A stretch of DNA of 64,000 nucleotides from Siphonodentalium dalli (GCA_032622095.1 CP136062.1:138466351-138530350), one strand, 5' to 3'. Positions 45,501-52,941 are shown, counted from the stretch's first letter. Numbers and translations: made by a program. Notes: generated by a model not told the origin, from the sequence alone.

Positions 45501-46849
45501 TAATAAACTTATAAAACTCAGAAATATATATGGACAGTTAGATGCTCACCTTTCTTCATGTAACTTCTATTACTTTCTAAACTAAATCGAGGAGTAGTTC
45601 CCTTAGGAAATGTTCAGAAAATAAGTTCATAGGTTGTTTGTTGAACCTATTAGATGAACATTTCCCTCCAAAAAATAGGACTCATTCTGAACTTTTAATA
45701 TCTGTTCTCTTCTTATATTTCCTGAAAATCCCTCCAGATGAATAATAGACCATTCCAATGTATACTTTTAAAAACTAAGTGGGAGAATCCATTTAGTATA
45801 GAAAGGGTTAAGAGGAAGAAGGTTAGCGTGGGATGCTTAAATATTTTGGTACAGTAATGCTCTAAATAATCGACTCCTTAACCACAGCAGAATTATGGGT
45901 AATTTTTCAGGATTTATTCGGAAATACGGCTTGTTGTCAATTATTTAGAGCATCACTGTATATACATATTTAAACTGTCATAAGATGCTTTCAAGTATGA
46001 ACAGTTGGGTGGGATTGTATGTGTTTTTAACTTACATGTATGTACCATTTTTTTTTGGCATAATAAACTTGCACATTTTCCCCACATATATACGTGATGA
46101 CGTTGCTGTCTTAACAGTGTATGAAAACACCTCTTGCTTAAAATTTTAACATTGGTCAAATTATTTTGGCTTTTAAAGTGGTTTAACCCTTTCATGATGG
46201 TAACTTCCTGAAATTTTGCGAAAACCCTGTGCCAATGCATTCTCTTAAATAAGCGAGTCTCCCATAGGGAGCCTCGCATGTATAAGAGAATACATTGGCC
46301 TAACAATATGTACCATGACCTTGTAAGCCAAAGCTTTCTCTTAAATATGCAAGGCTTCCTATGGGAGACTCGCATATATAAGAGAATGTACTGGCACAGG
46401 ATCTTAAATGCTGCACCAGTGTTAAAAGAAAAAATTAATCGACAAAAGTGAAATAAATTAGTATTAAGAAAGTAGTTTCTTGTCAAACATGAATAAATCA
46501 ACCCGATGAAAATTGAGTCTGGAACATACTTTTTGATTGCCTGTTCATTATTTTCTCCAGCGTGCCACTCACAGCCATGCTGGTCGAGTCTGGCTGGTGT
46601 GAGAGAATAGCATCACTGTTGGAAATAAATGACATGGATGTTCAGGAAAAAGTTCTCACAGCCATGAAGACACTGGCTGAACCATGCAAGGACAGTTTCA
46701 AGGAATCGTTTTCAGTGCTGACAAAGCTGGCTGGAAAATATGAGAGTAGATCAGATGAATCTCTTGCCGATGATGTAGAGTATGTGGAATCTGTTCGAGA
46801 ACTTTTGATGTCTGTGATTAATCATATTGGTGTCAAGGATGAACTTTAG
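24376..46849 (+). CDS. SIL1: SIL1, nucleotide exchange factor for BiP (nine exons, spliced)
   Basis: The joined product is 467 residues, close to the 461 of human SIL1. SIL1 promotes ADP release from the ER Hsp70 BiP. Visible in order: a short N-terminus; a hydrophobic signal segment (about residues 10-31, IVSTVMFILCLY); an acidic linker; the family-typical block GQAIPRGLHFRLNMETGEKEAKL near residues 86-109; and an alpha-helical armadillo-type domain to the end, with CDIGGMQLALDSLN near 228. Sequons NES and NDT are present. The chain ends VKDEL, an ER-retrieval signal. All eight introns are GT-AG and the phases match at every junction. Introns total about 21 kb and are crowded with transposons and hairpins. 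Start choice: ATG 24376; ATG 24400 (MKLVNI) would give 459 residues and an equally good signal peptide. Confidence 0.93.
24699..24859. repeat. Imperfect palindrome in SIL1 intron 1
   Basis: Arms of about 75-80 bp. The left arm contains 'ggttatcacca', 'tattcaagt' and 'cttctctgggccgtatatcg', and each part is found inverted in the right arm. Foldback element of unknown family. Confidence 0.7.
25006..25104 (+). CDS. SIL1: SIL1 exon 2
   Basis: Acceptor 'gtttccag', donor ag|gtacaa. 99 bp, phase 1 in and out. Encodes the acidic segment ending NVFYPTKEWAAVQP. Confidence 0.9.
25607..25723 (+). CDS. SIL1: SIL1 exon 3
   Basis: Acceptor 'ttttcag', donor ag|gtgagg. 117 bp, phase 1 in and out. Carries the most diagnostic SIL1 block (GQAIPRGLHFRLN, then TGEKEAKL) and ends WENGERQ. 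Confidence 0.95.
25968..26127. repeat. Palindrome in SIL1 intron 3
   Basis: Arms of about 75 bp: 'agagtaatcaatt' with 'gagaattacgtt', 'aattcactcgaggcgagaga' and 'ggtaagaaa', mirrored by 'tttcttacc', 'tctctcgcctc' and 'ttgattactct'. Foldback element. Confidence 0.75.
26780..27106. mobile_element. TTAA element, family A (CCCTTTACCCAACA)
   Basis: TTAA at 26776-26779 and 27107-27110. TIR CCCTTTACCCAACA with the inverse TGTTGGGTAAAGGG. Contains one broken and one intact copy of the 69-bp palindrome. Other copies lie at 33947-34237 and 53387-53776. The TTAA target plus CCC/GGG ends are diagnostic of piggyBac-like elements. Non-autonomous. Confidence 0.85.
27111..27320. mobile_element. TTAA element, family B (CCCTTCCATGACTGG)
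   Basis: Starts directly at the right TTAA of the preceding element and ends at TTAA 27321-27324. The ends are CCCTTCCATGACTGGAGC and 'agctcccgtcgaaaggg'. Two facing palindromic modules built on 'gcattctcttatatatgtga' make up the interior. Confidence 0.75.
27398..27492 (+). CDS. SIL1: SIL1 exon 4
   Basis: Acceptor 'cttacag', donor aa|gtatgt. 95 bp, phase 1 in and phase 0 out. Encodes GIVNLEGKTFTHNELKKALK and ends FDNQE. Confidence 0.9.
27548..27621. repeat. Small palindrome
   Basis: 'gttgactatgccaaaatag' with 'tggtcc', inverted as 'ggaccaatattttggtataatcaac'. The left arm motif recurs at 52347 and 52856. Confidence 0.6.
27786..28259. mobile_element. hAT-like MITE, copy 1
   Basis: TIR CAGGGTTCGCGCTG with the inverse CAGCGCGGACCCTG. 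TSD gatgttgt (27778-27785) and gatgttat (28260-28267), seven of eight identical. The interior repeats 'atttggcaaa' motifs. The 154-codon frame across it is spurious. A second copy lies at 36116-36686. Confidence 0.85.
28268..29460. other. SIL1 intron 4, no further feature
   Basis: AT-rich intronic sequence. Overlapping open frames on both strands at 28340-28756 lack family resemblance and convincing splice sites. Confidence 0.35.
29465..29950 (+). repeat. Dispersed repeat, same family as 461-900
   Basis: Contains 'ttgccataggttg..catctgtccatcca', 'cttcatatggatct', 'gtgaccactagatgggagcc' and 'catcttggattttact', all shared with the copies at 42945 and 49760. Confidence 0.65.
30117..30311 (+). 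CDS. SIL1: SIL1 exon 5
   Basis: Acceptor 'ttttgcag', donor ag|gtaaga. 195 bp in phase 0. Encodes SYDELRKDFAEM, then the helical ITDLVQRLNES and ILTDLEFYLHQ, the start of the armadillo-like domain. Confidence 0.93.
30843..31098. mobile_element. TTAA element, family B
   Basis: TTAA at 30839-30842 on the left; the right end is 'cactgaaggg' followed by tttaaa. The interior has two facing palindromic modules with arms 'attctcttatatatg'. It reads in the inverse orientation to 27111-27320. Confidence 0.65.
31213..31704 (+). repeat. Dispersed repeat with 'tataccccc..tatgggggtat' ends
   Basis: The left end 'attatacccccattcc..ggagggtatactgga' and the right end 'actatgggggtatcctagca' are complementary in part. 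The interior contains two 'ctcagtgaaatttg..tgttttggcatca' units. It ends just before SIL1 exon 6. Confidence 0.5.
31726..31847 (+). CDS. SIL1: SIL1 exon 6
   Basis: Acceptor 'cttcag', donor ag|gtgaga. 122 bp, phase 0 in and phase 2 out. Encodes IDNGVLFCDIGGMQLALDSL and ends FVLGSLFQ. Contains an NDT sequon. Confidence 0.93.
31860..33715. other. SIL1 intron 6, no recognised element
   Basis: Mostly AT-rich sequence. There is a run of 11 G at about 33579-33589 and several poly-A and poly-T runs. No TIR pair or exon-like frame was found. Confidence 0.35.
33722..33942. mobile_element. TTAA element, family D
   Basis: TTAA at 33718-33721 and 33943-33946. The ends are CCTTTTCAGAACTAG and 'gtttagtatagaaagg'. 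It contains 'gattctcccattcagtta' and 'gttcagataataagttcaa', which recur at 41455-41690 and 45598-45810. It shares its right TTAA with the next element. Confidence 0.6.
33947..34237. mobile_element. TTAA element, family A
   Basis: TIR CCCTTTACCCAACA with the inverse at 34224-34237, and TTAA on both sides (33943-33946, 34238-34241). It is inverted relative to 26780-27106. The first palindrome has lost its second arm; the second is intact (34019-34089). Confidence 0.85.
34395..34806. mobile_element. Left-truncated TTAA element related to 8602-9070
   Basis: Shares 'ttactatttctttggctt', 'gatggataactctaaaatc' and 'aagtggc' with the 8.6-kb copy, and ends 'gaatacct' at TTAA 34807-34810. The right end is 30 bp from SIL1 exon 7. 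Confidence 0.55.
34837..35098 (+). CDS. SIL1: SIL1 exon 7
   Basis: Acceptor 'ttttcag', donor gg|gtgagt. 262 bp, phase 2 in and phase 0 out. Encodes NPKAQISAMKYGVLQQLIRM, ILYAVSSLVRHFPFAQ and LVELGGLSAFGSIF, typical armadillo-type helices. Confidence 0.95.
35331..35678. mobile_element. Foldback element, compact copy
   Basis: The left arm 'ggtcattgttgcag' followed by repeats of 'atctctcaaatatgcaaaaa' is inverted at the right as 'cacatttgagagatcctg..tgtgacaatgacc'. Same family as the split copy at 8455-9297. Confidence 0.65.
36116..36686. mobile_element. hAT-like MITE, copy 2, perfect TSD
   Basis: TSD gttatggc at 36108-36115 and 36687-36694. TIR CAGGGTTCGCGCTG and the inverse CAGCGCGGACCCTG. 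It is about 97 bp longer than copy 1 because of internal insertions, including sequence around 36330-36415. Confidence 0.9.
36929..39645 (-). mobile_element. TIR element, 42-bp TIR, 5-bp TSD, carrying a decayed gene
   Basis: The ends CACTGGTGCTCAGCTGTTTC and onward match the inverted right end at 40 of 42 positions. The 5-bp direct repeat tcttg lies at 36924-36928 and 39646-39650. The element is 2717 bp and includes the degenerate minus-strand reading frame at 37719-38366. I cannot assign it to a superfamily from sequence alone. Confidence 0.75.
37719..38366 (-). pseudogene. Unidentified gene with C2HC-like finger, frameshifted
   Basis: After a plausible acceptor (cattcaacag) the frame reads RCYHCRIKHTSPDDILSHTA and continues ECHPE, a Cys-x2-Cys...His...Cys or His finger. 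Near 38280 the protein-like reading moves to another frame (FRVAEENGPSIRW, then GYTFQVRPQEMESGDWYLDE). Near 38090-38118 it returns to the first frame. The last part reads DTITDLLPAALQNLAAEDRL, then GKFPMGNLSFQLFMDVMKF, and stops at 37719. Two compensating shifts separate the three segments, and an in-frame TAA at 38118-38120 interrupts the first frame. It lies within the TIR element, so it may be a remnant of its transposase or a passenger gene. I do not recognise the family. Confidence 0.5.
40390..41290 (-). pseudogene. Unidentified degenerate coding tract
   Basis: Successive minus-strand segments look protein-like but lie in different frames. They are WLKQIETAFREPHSALL (about 41260-41160); LWLDTVLYDVLQTIHAKMIQ and DHFDEEHAQFEVFSE (41045-40905); CLACHIKQRQ to TGRFTKFVGINT (40897-40760), which ends at a good donor g|gtaagt; and FYNALSEDTITAYTCELRKK to CANVEQGEDSVIPV (about 40620-40390). 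They may be exons or a decayed gene. I recognise no domain. The tract lies antisense in SIL1 intron 7. Confidence 0.3.
41455..41690. mobile_element. TTAA-type element fragment, family D
   Basis: Contains the small palindrome 'ttcagataataagttcaa' against 'ttgaacttattatctgaa', then 'ctgaatgggagaatccatt' and an end 'gtaagggttaa'. Matches 33722-33942 and 45598-45810. Confidence 0.5.
41808..42917. mobile_element. TTAA element, family C (CTCTTTCACTGCC)
   Basis: TTAA at 41804-41807 and 42918-42921. TIR CTCTTTCACTGCC with the inverse GGCAGTGAAAGAG. 1110 bp, with an interior of four diverged units, each pairing 'ccatcttgttttgtg' (near 42010, 42303, 42529, 42712) with 'gatacaaaagttattgagaaata'. No transposase frame. 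Confidence 0.8.
42945..43290 (+). repeat. Dispersed repeat, 'agctcacttgacaaagtcaa' family
   Basis: Starts 'ttttagctcacttgacaaag' with 'tttgagcttttgtcatggg', then (tccg)-rich sequence and 'gggatgaccactagatgct'. The same family as 461-900, 29465-29950 and 49760-50310. Confidence 0.6.
43862..44883. mobile_element. TTAA element, family B, expanded by an internal satellite
   Basis: Left TTAA at 43858-43861 and the end CTCTTTTATGACTGGAGCC. The right end is 'aggaagctccaatcatggaa' with 'ggg', followed by TTAG instead of TTAA. The terminal parts match family B in inverse orientation. The interior is the tandem array at 43911-44866, which replaces the usual two-palindrome core. Confidence 0.75.
43911..44866. 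repeat. Tandem array, ten units of 94-96 bp
   Basis: Units start at 43911, 44007, 44103, 44199, 44295, 44389, 44485, 44581, 44675 and 44771. The two 94-bp units lack 'ca' in 'ggcttacaagg'. Each unit is an imperfect hairpin: 'attctcttatatatgcgag' against 'gcttgtatatataagacaat', followed by the spacer 'ggtcgaggtaaatattgt'. Because 96 is divisible by three, long minus-strand frames with a 32-residue repeat arise by chance. The last unit is diverged and closes the element. Confidence 0.9.
45280..45373. mobile_element. Partial family B TTAA element beside SIL1 exon 8
   Basis: Begins TTAA-CCCTTCCATGACTG (45276 onward) and contains one palindromic module, 'gccaatgcattctcttata' to 'ataagagaatatatcggc'. 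It has no right half. The remaining sequence before exon 8 is 'ttaacaatgttatccttcat' and then 'ttcag'. Confidence 0.65.
45400..45467 (+). CDS. SIL1: SIL1 exon 8
   Basis: Acceptor 'tcatttcag', donor ga|gtaagt. 68 bp, phase 0 in and phase 2 out. Encodes EYAKLHTEEPDNQESERMKQ and then YEE. It follows a 10.3-kb intron and lies about 26 bp after a partial TTAA-type hairpin element. Confidence 0.88.
45598..45810. mobile_element. TTAA-type element, family D
   Basis: Contains 'gaaatgttcagaaaataagt', 'ttgaacctattagatgaaca' and 'gtgggagaatccatttagta', and ends 'agaaagggttaa'. Lies in SIL1 intron 8. Confidence 0.55.
45852..45958. mobile_element. TA-bounded palindromic element, 107-bp deletion form
   Basis: TA on both sides. 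The ends CAGTAATGCTCTAAATAAT and 'attatttagagcatcactg' are inverted. The left half keeps 'aattatgggtaa' and 'ggatttattcggaaatacgg', and the right half is mostly deleted. Same family as 49497-49695. Confidence 0.8.
46187..46421. mobile_element. Family B TTAA element, right end shortened
   Basis: TTAA at 46183-46186, left end CCCTTTCATGATGGTAAC, and two facing palindromic modules. The right side stops after 'aatgctgcaccagtg' at TTAA 46422-46425, lacking the usual 'gcagctcccgtcatgaaaggg'. It is 140 bp upstream of SIL1 exon 9. Confidence 0.7.
46561..46849 (+). CDS. SIL1: SIL1 exon 9 with stop codon
   Basis: Acceptor 'ttttctccag'. 289 bp including TAG at 46847-46849. Encodes VPLTAMLVESGWCERIASLL, DVQEKVLTAMKTLAEPC and the C-terminus IGVKDEL. 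No AATAAA lies close downstream. The nearest candidates are in the TAATAAAT strings near 47464 and 47614. Confidence 0.93.
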
Positions 46850-46979
46850 TTTGAGATCAAGGATGTGCTCATTTCCTACCATCAATTCATTTCATATTTA
46901 TATCTATATACATATCATATTTCATATTTATCATACCGTTACAAAAGCCCATCCCCATACCCCCAAGTAAATGAGTTGA

Positions 46980-47260
46980 TAATTATGCCCCAGATCCCCC
47001 ACAGAAAGATTGGGCAATAGTCAAGGGCTCTATCTGTCTATATATCCGAACTATTCACCTTGTAACTCGGGTGTTCATCAGATTTCATTGACCTTTGGTA
47101 TAGTGATATACACATACATGTACTATGGGTTTTGTCCATTAATTTTTACCAAAGTTACGGCCAATTTTGAACTTCAAAATTTATTAACACTTGGAGCTTC
47201 CTGAAATTTTGCGAAAACCCTGTACCAGTGCATTCTCTTATATATGAAAGGCAGATCATC
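46980..47260 (+). repeat. Dispersed repeat fragment with family B fragment
   Basis: 'aattatgccccagatccccc' to 'ttaccaaagttacggcc' matches the 35.9-kb repeat. From 47187 'ggagcttcctgaaattttgc' with 'gaaaaccctgtaccagtgca' is the left part of a family B element. It lies downstream of the SIL1 stop. Confidence 0.5.
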
Positions 47261-47264
47261 ATGT

Positions 47265-47705
47265 TGTGTTCGGTGGGCACCGTTTACTCAGATGTGGTGT
47301 GTGGGTGTCAGGAAGGAGAGAAGACTGAGCCGTATAACTCAGGAAAAGTCCAATCAAATCAACGTGTCGGTGGCTTCTATATGTGGACATAACCTTCATA
47401 ATTGTGAGGTCTATTGGCGCACTTTTTGTAATATCTCAGACAAAACTACATGACAGTTTCAATAATAAATTTCTGTGGAAACTCATGAATTTCATATATC
47501 ATCTGCATTGCATATAGAGTTAAGGGAAGATAATACATGCATTTTAATACATTTGGGAGGTTAAAATATTCGGTTTTTTTTTGGCACTTTATGTAATAAG
47601 AACTGCTCAGGATAATAAATATTTTCACAAAATAAGCAAACCACCAAATATATTTTTGCATTGGCTCTTTGAAAGATGGAGAGAGCGGGAGTGTGCTTCA
47701 TTTGT
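47265..47705. other. SIL1 3' flank
   Basis: No element recognised. Contains AATAAA in TAATAAAT strings near 47464 and 47614 that could serve a long 3' UTR, unproven. Confidence 0.3.
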
Positions 47706-47708
47706 GAT

Positions 47709-47962
47709 CAAGCCTTGAAATAATGTGACTGTCATTTGCAGAATGAGGTTCCCAGAGGGTGAATTTAGTGATGCTACCCCGCATAGCGGGCTAGCATCAC
47801 CAAATTCACCCTCTGGGAACCTCATTCTGCTGAGGTGTAAGCAGAATGAGGTCCCCAGAGGGAGAATTTGGTGATGCTAGCCCGCTATGCGTGGTAGCAT
47901 CACTAAATTCACCCTCTGGGGACCTCATTCTGCAAATGACAGGCACACTATTTCAAGGCTTG
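47709..47962. mobile_element. Compact double-palindrome foldback element
   Basis: Outer ends 'caagccttgaaataatgtga' and the inverse 'acactatttcaaggcttg'. Inside are two adjacent near-perfect palindromes (47738-47829 and 47841-47936), each built from 'gcagaatgaggt(t/c)cccagag' arms and separated by 'tgaggtgtaa'. The 17735-19061 element is an expanded relative. Confidence 0.8.
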
Positions 47963-47964
47963 TT

Positions 47965-48855
47965 TGTGATTATTGATAGGATTTCTTGGATATATGAACT
48001 GCCCTTGTAACAAGTTCTATTTTGCAGAAGTTCATGGTGACTGAAAACAGTAAAATAAAAACAATTTCATGTCATAAATGTATAAGTAATTACTGAAGGT
48101 TTTAATTTTGTATCACATCAATCACATGTGCGAAATTTCTAAAATAAATTCCAGACTTTTTGAGAAAATCCATTTTTATATATCAGGAATTATCGACAAG
48201 ACGTGCCTAAATGCCTTAAACAATGACTGCAAACTTGTCACGTTCCTGGGGTGGAAATGAATGGCTCGATAAAAACAGGTTTTCTGCAACATTTAACAAA
48301 AGTTTCTTGATATGGTGAAAGTAAAGACTGTTTGTGAGACAAGTTAGAAGAATATGAGATGAACACCTGAACAATTGTTATATTTTAATTGTCAATTAAT
48401 TTAAAGTGTAACAATTCTTAAGGTATACCATCACGTATTATCAGCATAGGTCTGTACGATATTATAATCATTCCTTGTGGAAAGTTGAAAACTGCTATTA
48501 TTCAGGCTTTTCTGCTCATTGATACGTCCTATCAATTGCAAACTACTACGTGACCAGGGTTAAAATGCCCACCCAATCTGACACCATGACATTGATATTT
48601 ATAGGTCAGCAAATAATGAAATCGAGCCTATGAACACATTCGTTGGTATTGCACATTGTGATATCGACTTTCAGACTGAAAAGTTCTGATAGCTTTGGAT
48701 TTTATGACCTTATCTTACAGTTCTGATTATCACATCTCACTTATCATTCGATGATGACCTATGAGCTTTGGGGATTATTTTTCCCTCTGGAGGGATAGAC
48801 ATTAATGGCAAGATCTAAAGGGATGAGATAAATAACTTAATTTCACTATATTTTA
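47965..48855. other. No gene recognised
   Basis: AT-rich sequence without a recognisable exon, TIR pair or tandem repeat. Confidence 0.35.
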
Positions 48856-48862
48856 ACATTAA

Positions 48863-49110
48863 TATGCCCCCATAATGCTTTACATAGAAAGTTCGGGTCA
48901 TATGGTCAAGGGCATACGTACAAACATTTAATCTTGTAACTAGGTGTGAATAAGCGTTGTCGGTTGTCCTTTTCCGGTATGGTGTTAGTCCAGCTTTGGG
49001 GAATTATATCTGTATATGATGGTGTTTGTCCTTCAATTATTACAGGAGTTATGGAACTTGCTGGACTTGAAATTAGTGAATTGTCACCATCGGCAGACAC
49101 ACTAATACAA
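48863..49110 (+). repeat. Dispersed repeat fragment ('atgcccccataatgc')
   Basis: Similar to the start and 'ttcaattattacaggagttat' part of the repeat at 35899. A long incidental frame crosses this fragment and the following elements. Confidence 0.45.
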
Positions 49111-49224
49111 TCAGCGGATTTGCATGCTATTTGGAATTCTAAAAGATATGTTTTAGGGGATGAATACCGCCATGATGAGGGTTTAGTACTTTCATTGAGT
49201 TATTATTGCGCTTGTTGGACTGAA

Positions 49225-49444
49225 CCCTTCCATGACTGGAGCTTCTTGAAATTTTCCGAAAACGATGTTCAAATGCATTCTCTTATATATGCGAGTCTCC
49301 AATATGGAGCTGATGTATTCTTTTATATATGCGAGGCTCCCTATAGTAGACTCGCATATAATACAGGGAGCCTCTCATATATAAAAGAATGCGCTGGTAC
49401 AAGATATTTAATGCTGCAACAGCGCAGCTCCCATCATGAAAGGG
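49225..49444. mobile_element. Family B element
   Basis: The left end 'cccttccatgactggagctt' and the right end 'agctcccatcatgaaaggg', with two facing palindromic modules. The flanking tetranucleotides have drifted from TTAA (tgaa and gtaa). Confidence 0.7.
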
Positions 49445-49496
49445 TAAGCTATCAATCTCTACAAACATTTCTTATCAGTGTCAAGGGTGAGTTATA

Positions 49497-49695
49497 CAGT
49501 AATGCTCTAAATAATCGACTCCTTAACCACAGCAGAATTATGGGTAACTTTTCAGGAATTAGTCGGAAATATGGCTTGTTGCCATTCATCGGAAAGCTCT
49601 CGGATGAATGGCAACAAGCCATATTTCCTACTAAATCCTGAAAAGTTACCCATAATTCTGCTGTTGTTAAGAGTCGATTATTTAGAGCATTACTG
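49497..49695. mobile_element. TA-bounded palindromic element, 199 bp
   Basis: TA duplications, with ends CAGTAATGCTCTAAATAATC inverted at the right. Near-perfect palindrome along its whole length, folding at 'ggaaagctctc'. The CAGTA ends plus TA target suggest a pogo/Tc1-mariner-type MITE. Confidence 0.85.
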
Positions 49696-49759
49696 TAGCT
49701 GGCTGTTTTCTCTCCCTACCATCAATTAATTCCAAATTTTATACAACTTATATTCCATT

Positions 49760-50310
49760 TTTCGCTCAACTTGACGGTCAAGTTTGGGCTATTGCCATGG
49801 GTTGGCATCTATCGTCCGTCCATGGAGCCATGCAGCCATCCATGTGTGCATCTGTCAACACTTTCCTTTAGCACATACTACAGGTCACATATCTCATCTT
49901 ATCATCACCACACTTCATATGGATCTTCAGGGTGACCTTCAATTTTTTTCTGTGCCATCAATTTTTTTCTGAAATTCGTAAAAAAAAAAATGGCTGCCAG
50001 AAGCTATCTTGGTTTTCACATGTGAATCCATCAACACACCCTGCAGCCCGTATTTATTGGAGAATTGTTTTGTAAATTTACAGGCATGTTTATCATCATC
50101 TCCAGATGGCAGCTATTGAATTTGAATGATTTTCGATGAAATGCATGGCGGCCGGCAGCCAGCTTGGATTTTATTCTCTGCATGACTAAATCCTCTGGCA
50201 CACCCTATAGACCACATCCCTCATCTGATTGTCACCAAATTTCATATGGATCTTTTTGGTGACCACTTGATGGGCGCCATCAAATTGTTCTGTCTGTTTC
50301 CCCGAGTATA
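49760..50310 (+). repeat. Dispersed repeat, same family as 42945
   Basis: 'ttcgctcaacttgacggtca' with 'tttgggctattgccatggg', then 'tccatgtgtgcatctgtcaa', 'cttcatatggatcttcaggg' and 'tagaccacatccctcatctg'. Confidence 0.65.
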
Positions 50311-50319
50311 TCAGTCATA

Positions 50320-51395
50320 GGTTCTTGATATTCCCACACTAAGCGGCATGCCACATGGGGGTGGTATGCACCGGATGACAGTCCATCTCTTGTTGCAATT
50401 GGAAATAATTCTTCATTTCATTGTCATTTATAGAATCTCAGATGTTGTTATAACTTACATTGTTCCTATTAGAATAAGAGATCCCAGTGAATTAACTGCC
50501 CTTATCTGGGATGGGCGGCGCTGCGACTATTGCAGTCCAAGATACAGAGACGGGATGAAAAATTAACAAGCATATATACAATATGACTGCAGGTAAATTT
50601 AATAAAGGGTTGTTTCACAGTTTGGCGAAGTGTGTATGGACATTTCCAGCATATAGAGGATAAAATGTTGTAGATTCACACTTTTCATAGCATTTAGTAT
50701 CACAACACATTATTGACTTAGCCACAATAATTCAAAAAGTAAATACCTGGTGGCAATATTACGGTGCCTTCACACTCGTTGTGTTAATCTAGCAACTAAC
50801 GCAATGTGTGGTAAACTCTGTATACAGTTAAAAGAATAGGTCAATCGATGAGGCATCATGTTGACATGTAAATTATGACATGTAAATATGTCTCTGAGGT
50901 GAGTATATACCCATACATATGATTGCTCATAACTGCCTATAGTAACAGCATGTATACAATAGTTATGTTTAGTTTAGTTGATCTAGTTGGACTGCAAAAG
51001 TCAGAGCGCCATCTGGGCGGGAGATAATCCACTGGCTTCTCTCACTATTTTCAAAGATTTTTTCTCCGTGCTCTCTCTCTCTCTCTGTGGATGAAATAAC
51101 AACTCCCTGGTTCTTCAAAATGCTTGTTTTATTTTATGTTCATTGCATTGATTTTTGAACATGTTTGTATTGCTATTAAATGTATTACTTTTTCAATTGT
51201 TATTAATACATGTATATGTTTTTTTCATGTATTATTTTGTCTTCATGCTGTCATTTCTTGTCTTTCTTTCTCCCTTTTAAGCTTTCTGATACTCGTCTGG
51301 TACACACTTGTAGAACTTAACCTGAGTGAAAAAAAAATAATAATTGCAACTAAAGGTGGTTCAATAATAAGAAAAACATAATAGGAATCGACTGG
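50320..51395. other. No gene recognised
   Basis: AT-rich sequence. A (CT)n run lies at 51073-51088. No splice-site-bounded frame with family resemblance was seen. Confidence 0.35.
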
Positions 51396-51400
51396 TGCTA

Positions 51401-51615
51401 CAGTAAAGCTCTTAATTAATCGACCCCTTAACCACAGCAGAATTATGGGTAACTTTTCAGGATTTAGTCGGAAATATGGCTTGTTGCCATTCATCGGAAA
51501 GCTCTCCCTGAGAGCTTTCCGATGAATGGCAATAAGCCATATTTCCGACTAAATCCTGAAAAGTTACCCATAATTCTGCTGTGGTTAAGGGGTCGATTAA
51601 TTAAGAGCTTTACTG
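51401..51615. mobile_element. TA-bounded palindromic element, 215 bp
   Basis: Ends CAGTAAAGCTCTTAATTAAT and the inverse, TA on both sides. Near-perfect palindrome; same family as 49497-49695 with diverged terminal 20 bp. Confidence 0.85.
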
Positions 51616-51834
51616 TATTTTCCATTGTATTTTATCTCACATGATTTTCTTGCATTCTGATTGGCTTCACACTGCTATGCTAATTCCTACTGCGAATCCT
51701 ACTGAGCTACTATTGATGAATATTATATCTCGCGTGATTTTCTCGCATTCTGATTGGCTGCACACTGCTATACTATTTTACGATAGTACCCCAGTAGGAT
51801 TCTTACATGCCTACTATTATTTTTCTATTTATAG

Positions 51835-52905
51835 TAACAAATTCATTTCGCGAAATCGGGTTCCCGCCTGAAGATACGGCCAAACTTAATCTATACCTTG
51901 TATGATACTTGTTGCAATATCGGTACATCATTAGATTTATTGGTGAATTGTAATGATCTTACAAATGTCCGATCATAGCTAGCCAACGTATTTAATAGTT
52001 TGTCCGTTTAGTTGGCAAGCGGCCAGTCCTAATTTTGTAATGCCAGCGGACGTTGTTTGTAATTTCCTTTTCCGTTTTAATCGAAGTTAAGCAAGTTATC
52101 TTCTAAAATTTCGCCAAAATGTCTTAGCTAATGACGTATTTATAGAAATGAATCATGAAGAGATGCTGTTAAATGTAACTAATAACATAGCTATGCTCCC
52201 CTACCAACGTCAAAAGATTGCCGTAAATTGTAAAATCTGAGACCGATTTCCAAACTTCAAGGTAAATAAAAATGTGACAAAATCAGACACAGAAATTGTT
52301 TGAGAATTTGCACCAATGTCCGATATAATATAATGAATGACTTGTCGTTGACTATGCCAAAATAGTGGTCCTCGAGGAGGAATAGTCCACTCGTCATGCC
52401 TGACTATTCTTTTTCAATGAATAGTAACAGACTCATTTCGCGAAATCAGATTAACATCTGAAACTGCATTGTATATTACTTGTAGCAATATCGGTATCTC
52501 ATTAGACTTTGATGAATTTAAATTATCTCGAGTCCAATCCTTGTTATCGAATCGAATGTATTTAAATATTTTTTTCCGTTTAGTTCGGCAAACGGACAGT
52601 CCTAATGTTTTAGTGAGCGGTTTAATTTCCTTTACTGTTTTGCATCCACGATAAACAATTTAGCTTTTCAAATTTTGCCAAATGTCTTTGTTAACCATGG
52701 ATTTCTAGAAATAAATTATGAATTATAAAGAGATGATGTTAATTGTAACCAATAACATAGTTATACTACCCTTCCATCGCCAAAAGATTGTCATAAATTG
52801 TAAATCTGAGACCGATTTCCAAAATTAACCACATAATAAATAATGCATGTGTCATTGACTAGGCCAAAATAGTGGTCCTCTGGTCGTGGACTATTCATTC
52901 TCTCA
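51835..52905 (+). repeat. Diverged tandem duplication, about 0.55-kb unit
   Basis: Two direct copies share 'actcatttcgcgaaatc', 'gcaatatcggta', 'gtccgtttag', 'ctgagaccgatttccaaa' and 'gccaaaatagtggtcctc'. Copy one is about 51835-52415 and copy two about 52420-52905. Confidence 0.65.
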
Positions 52906-52941
52906 ACTCCAAGCCATGCACTATGTATATAATATAAAGTA

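Noticed and set aside
45953-46501. 182-codon minus-strand frame
   Set aside because: It crosses a family B element and intronic sequence of SIL1 on the opposite strand. Its repeated 'LYMRG/ILLYMR' residues are the translated palindromes.
48946-49641. 231-codon plus-strand frame
   Set aside because: It runs across a dispersed repeat, a family B element and a TA-bounded palindrome, so it is a chance composite of repeats.
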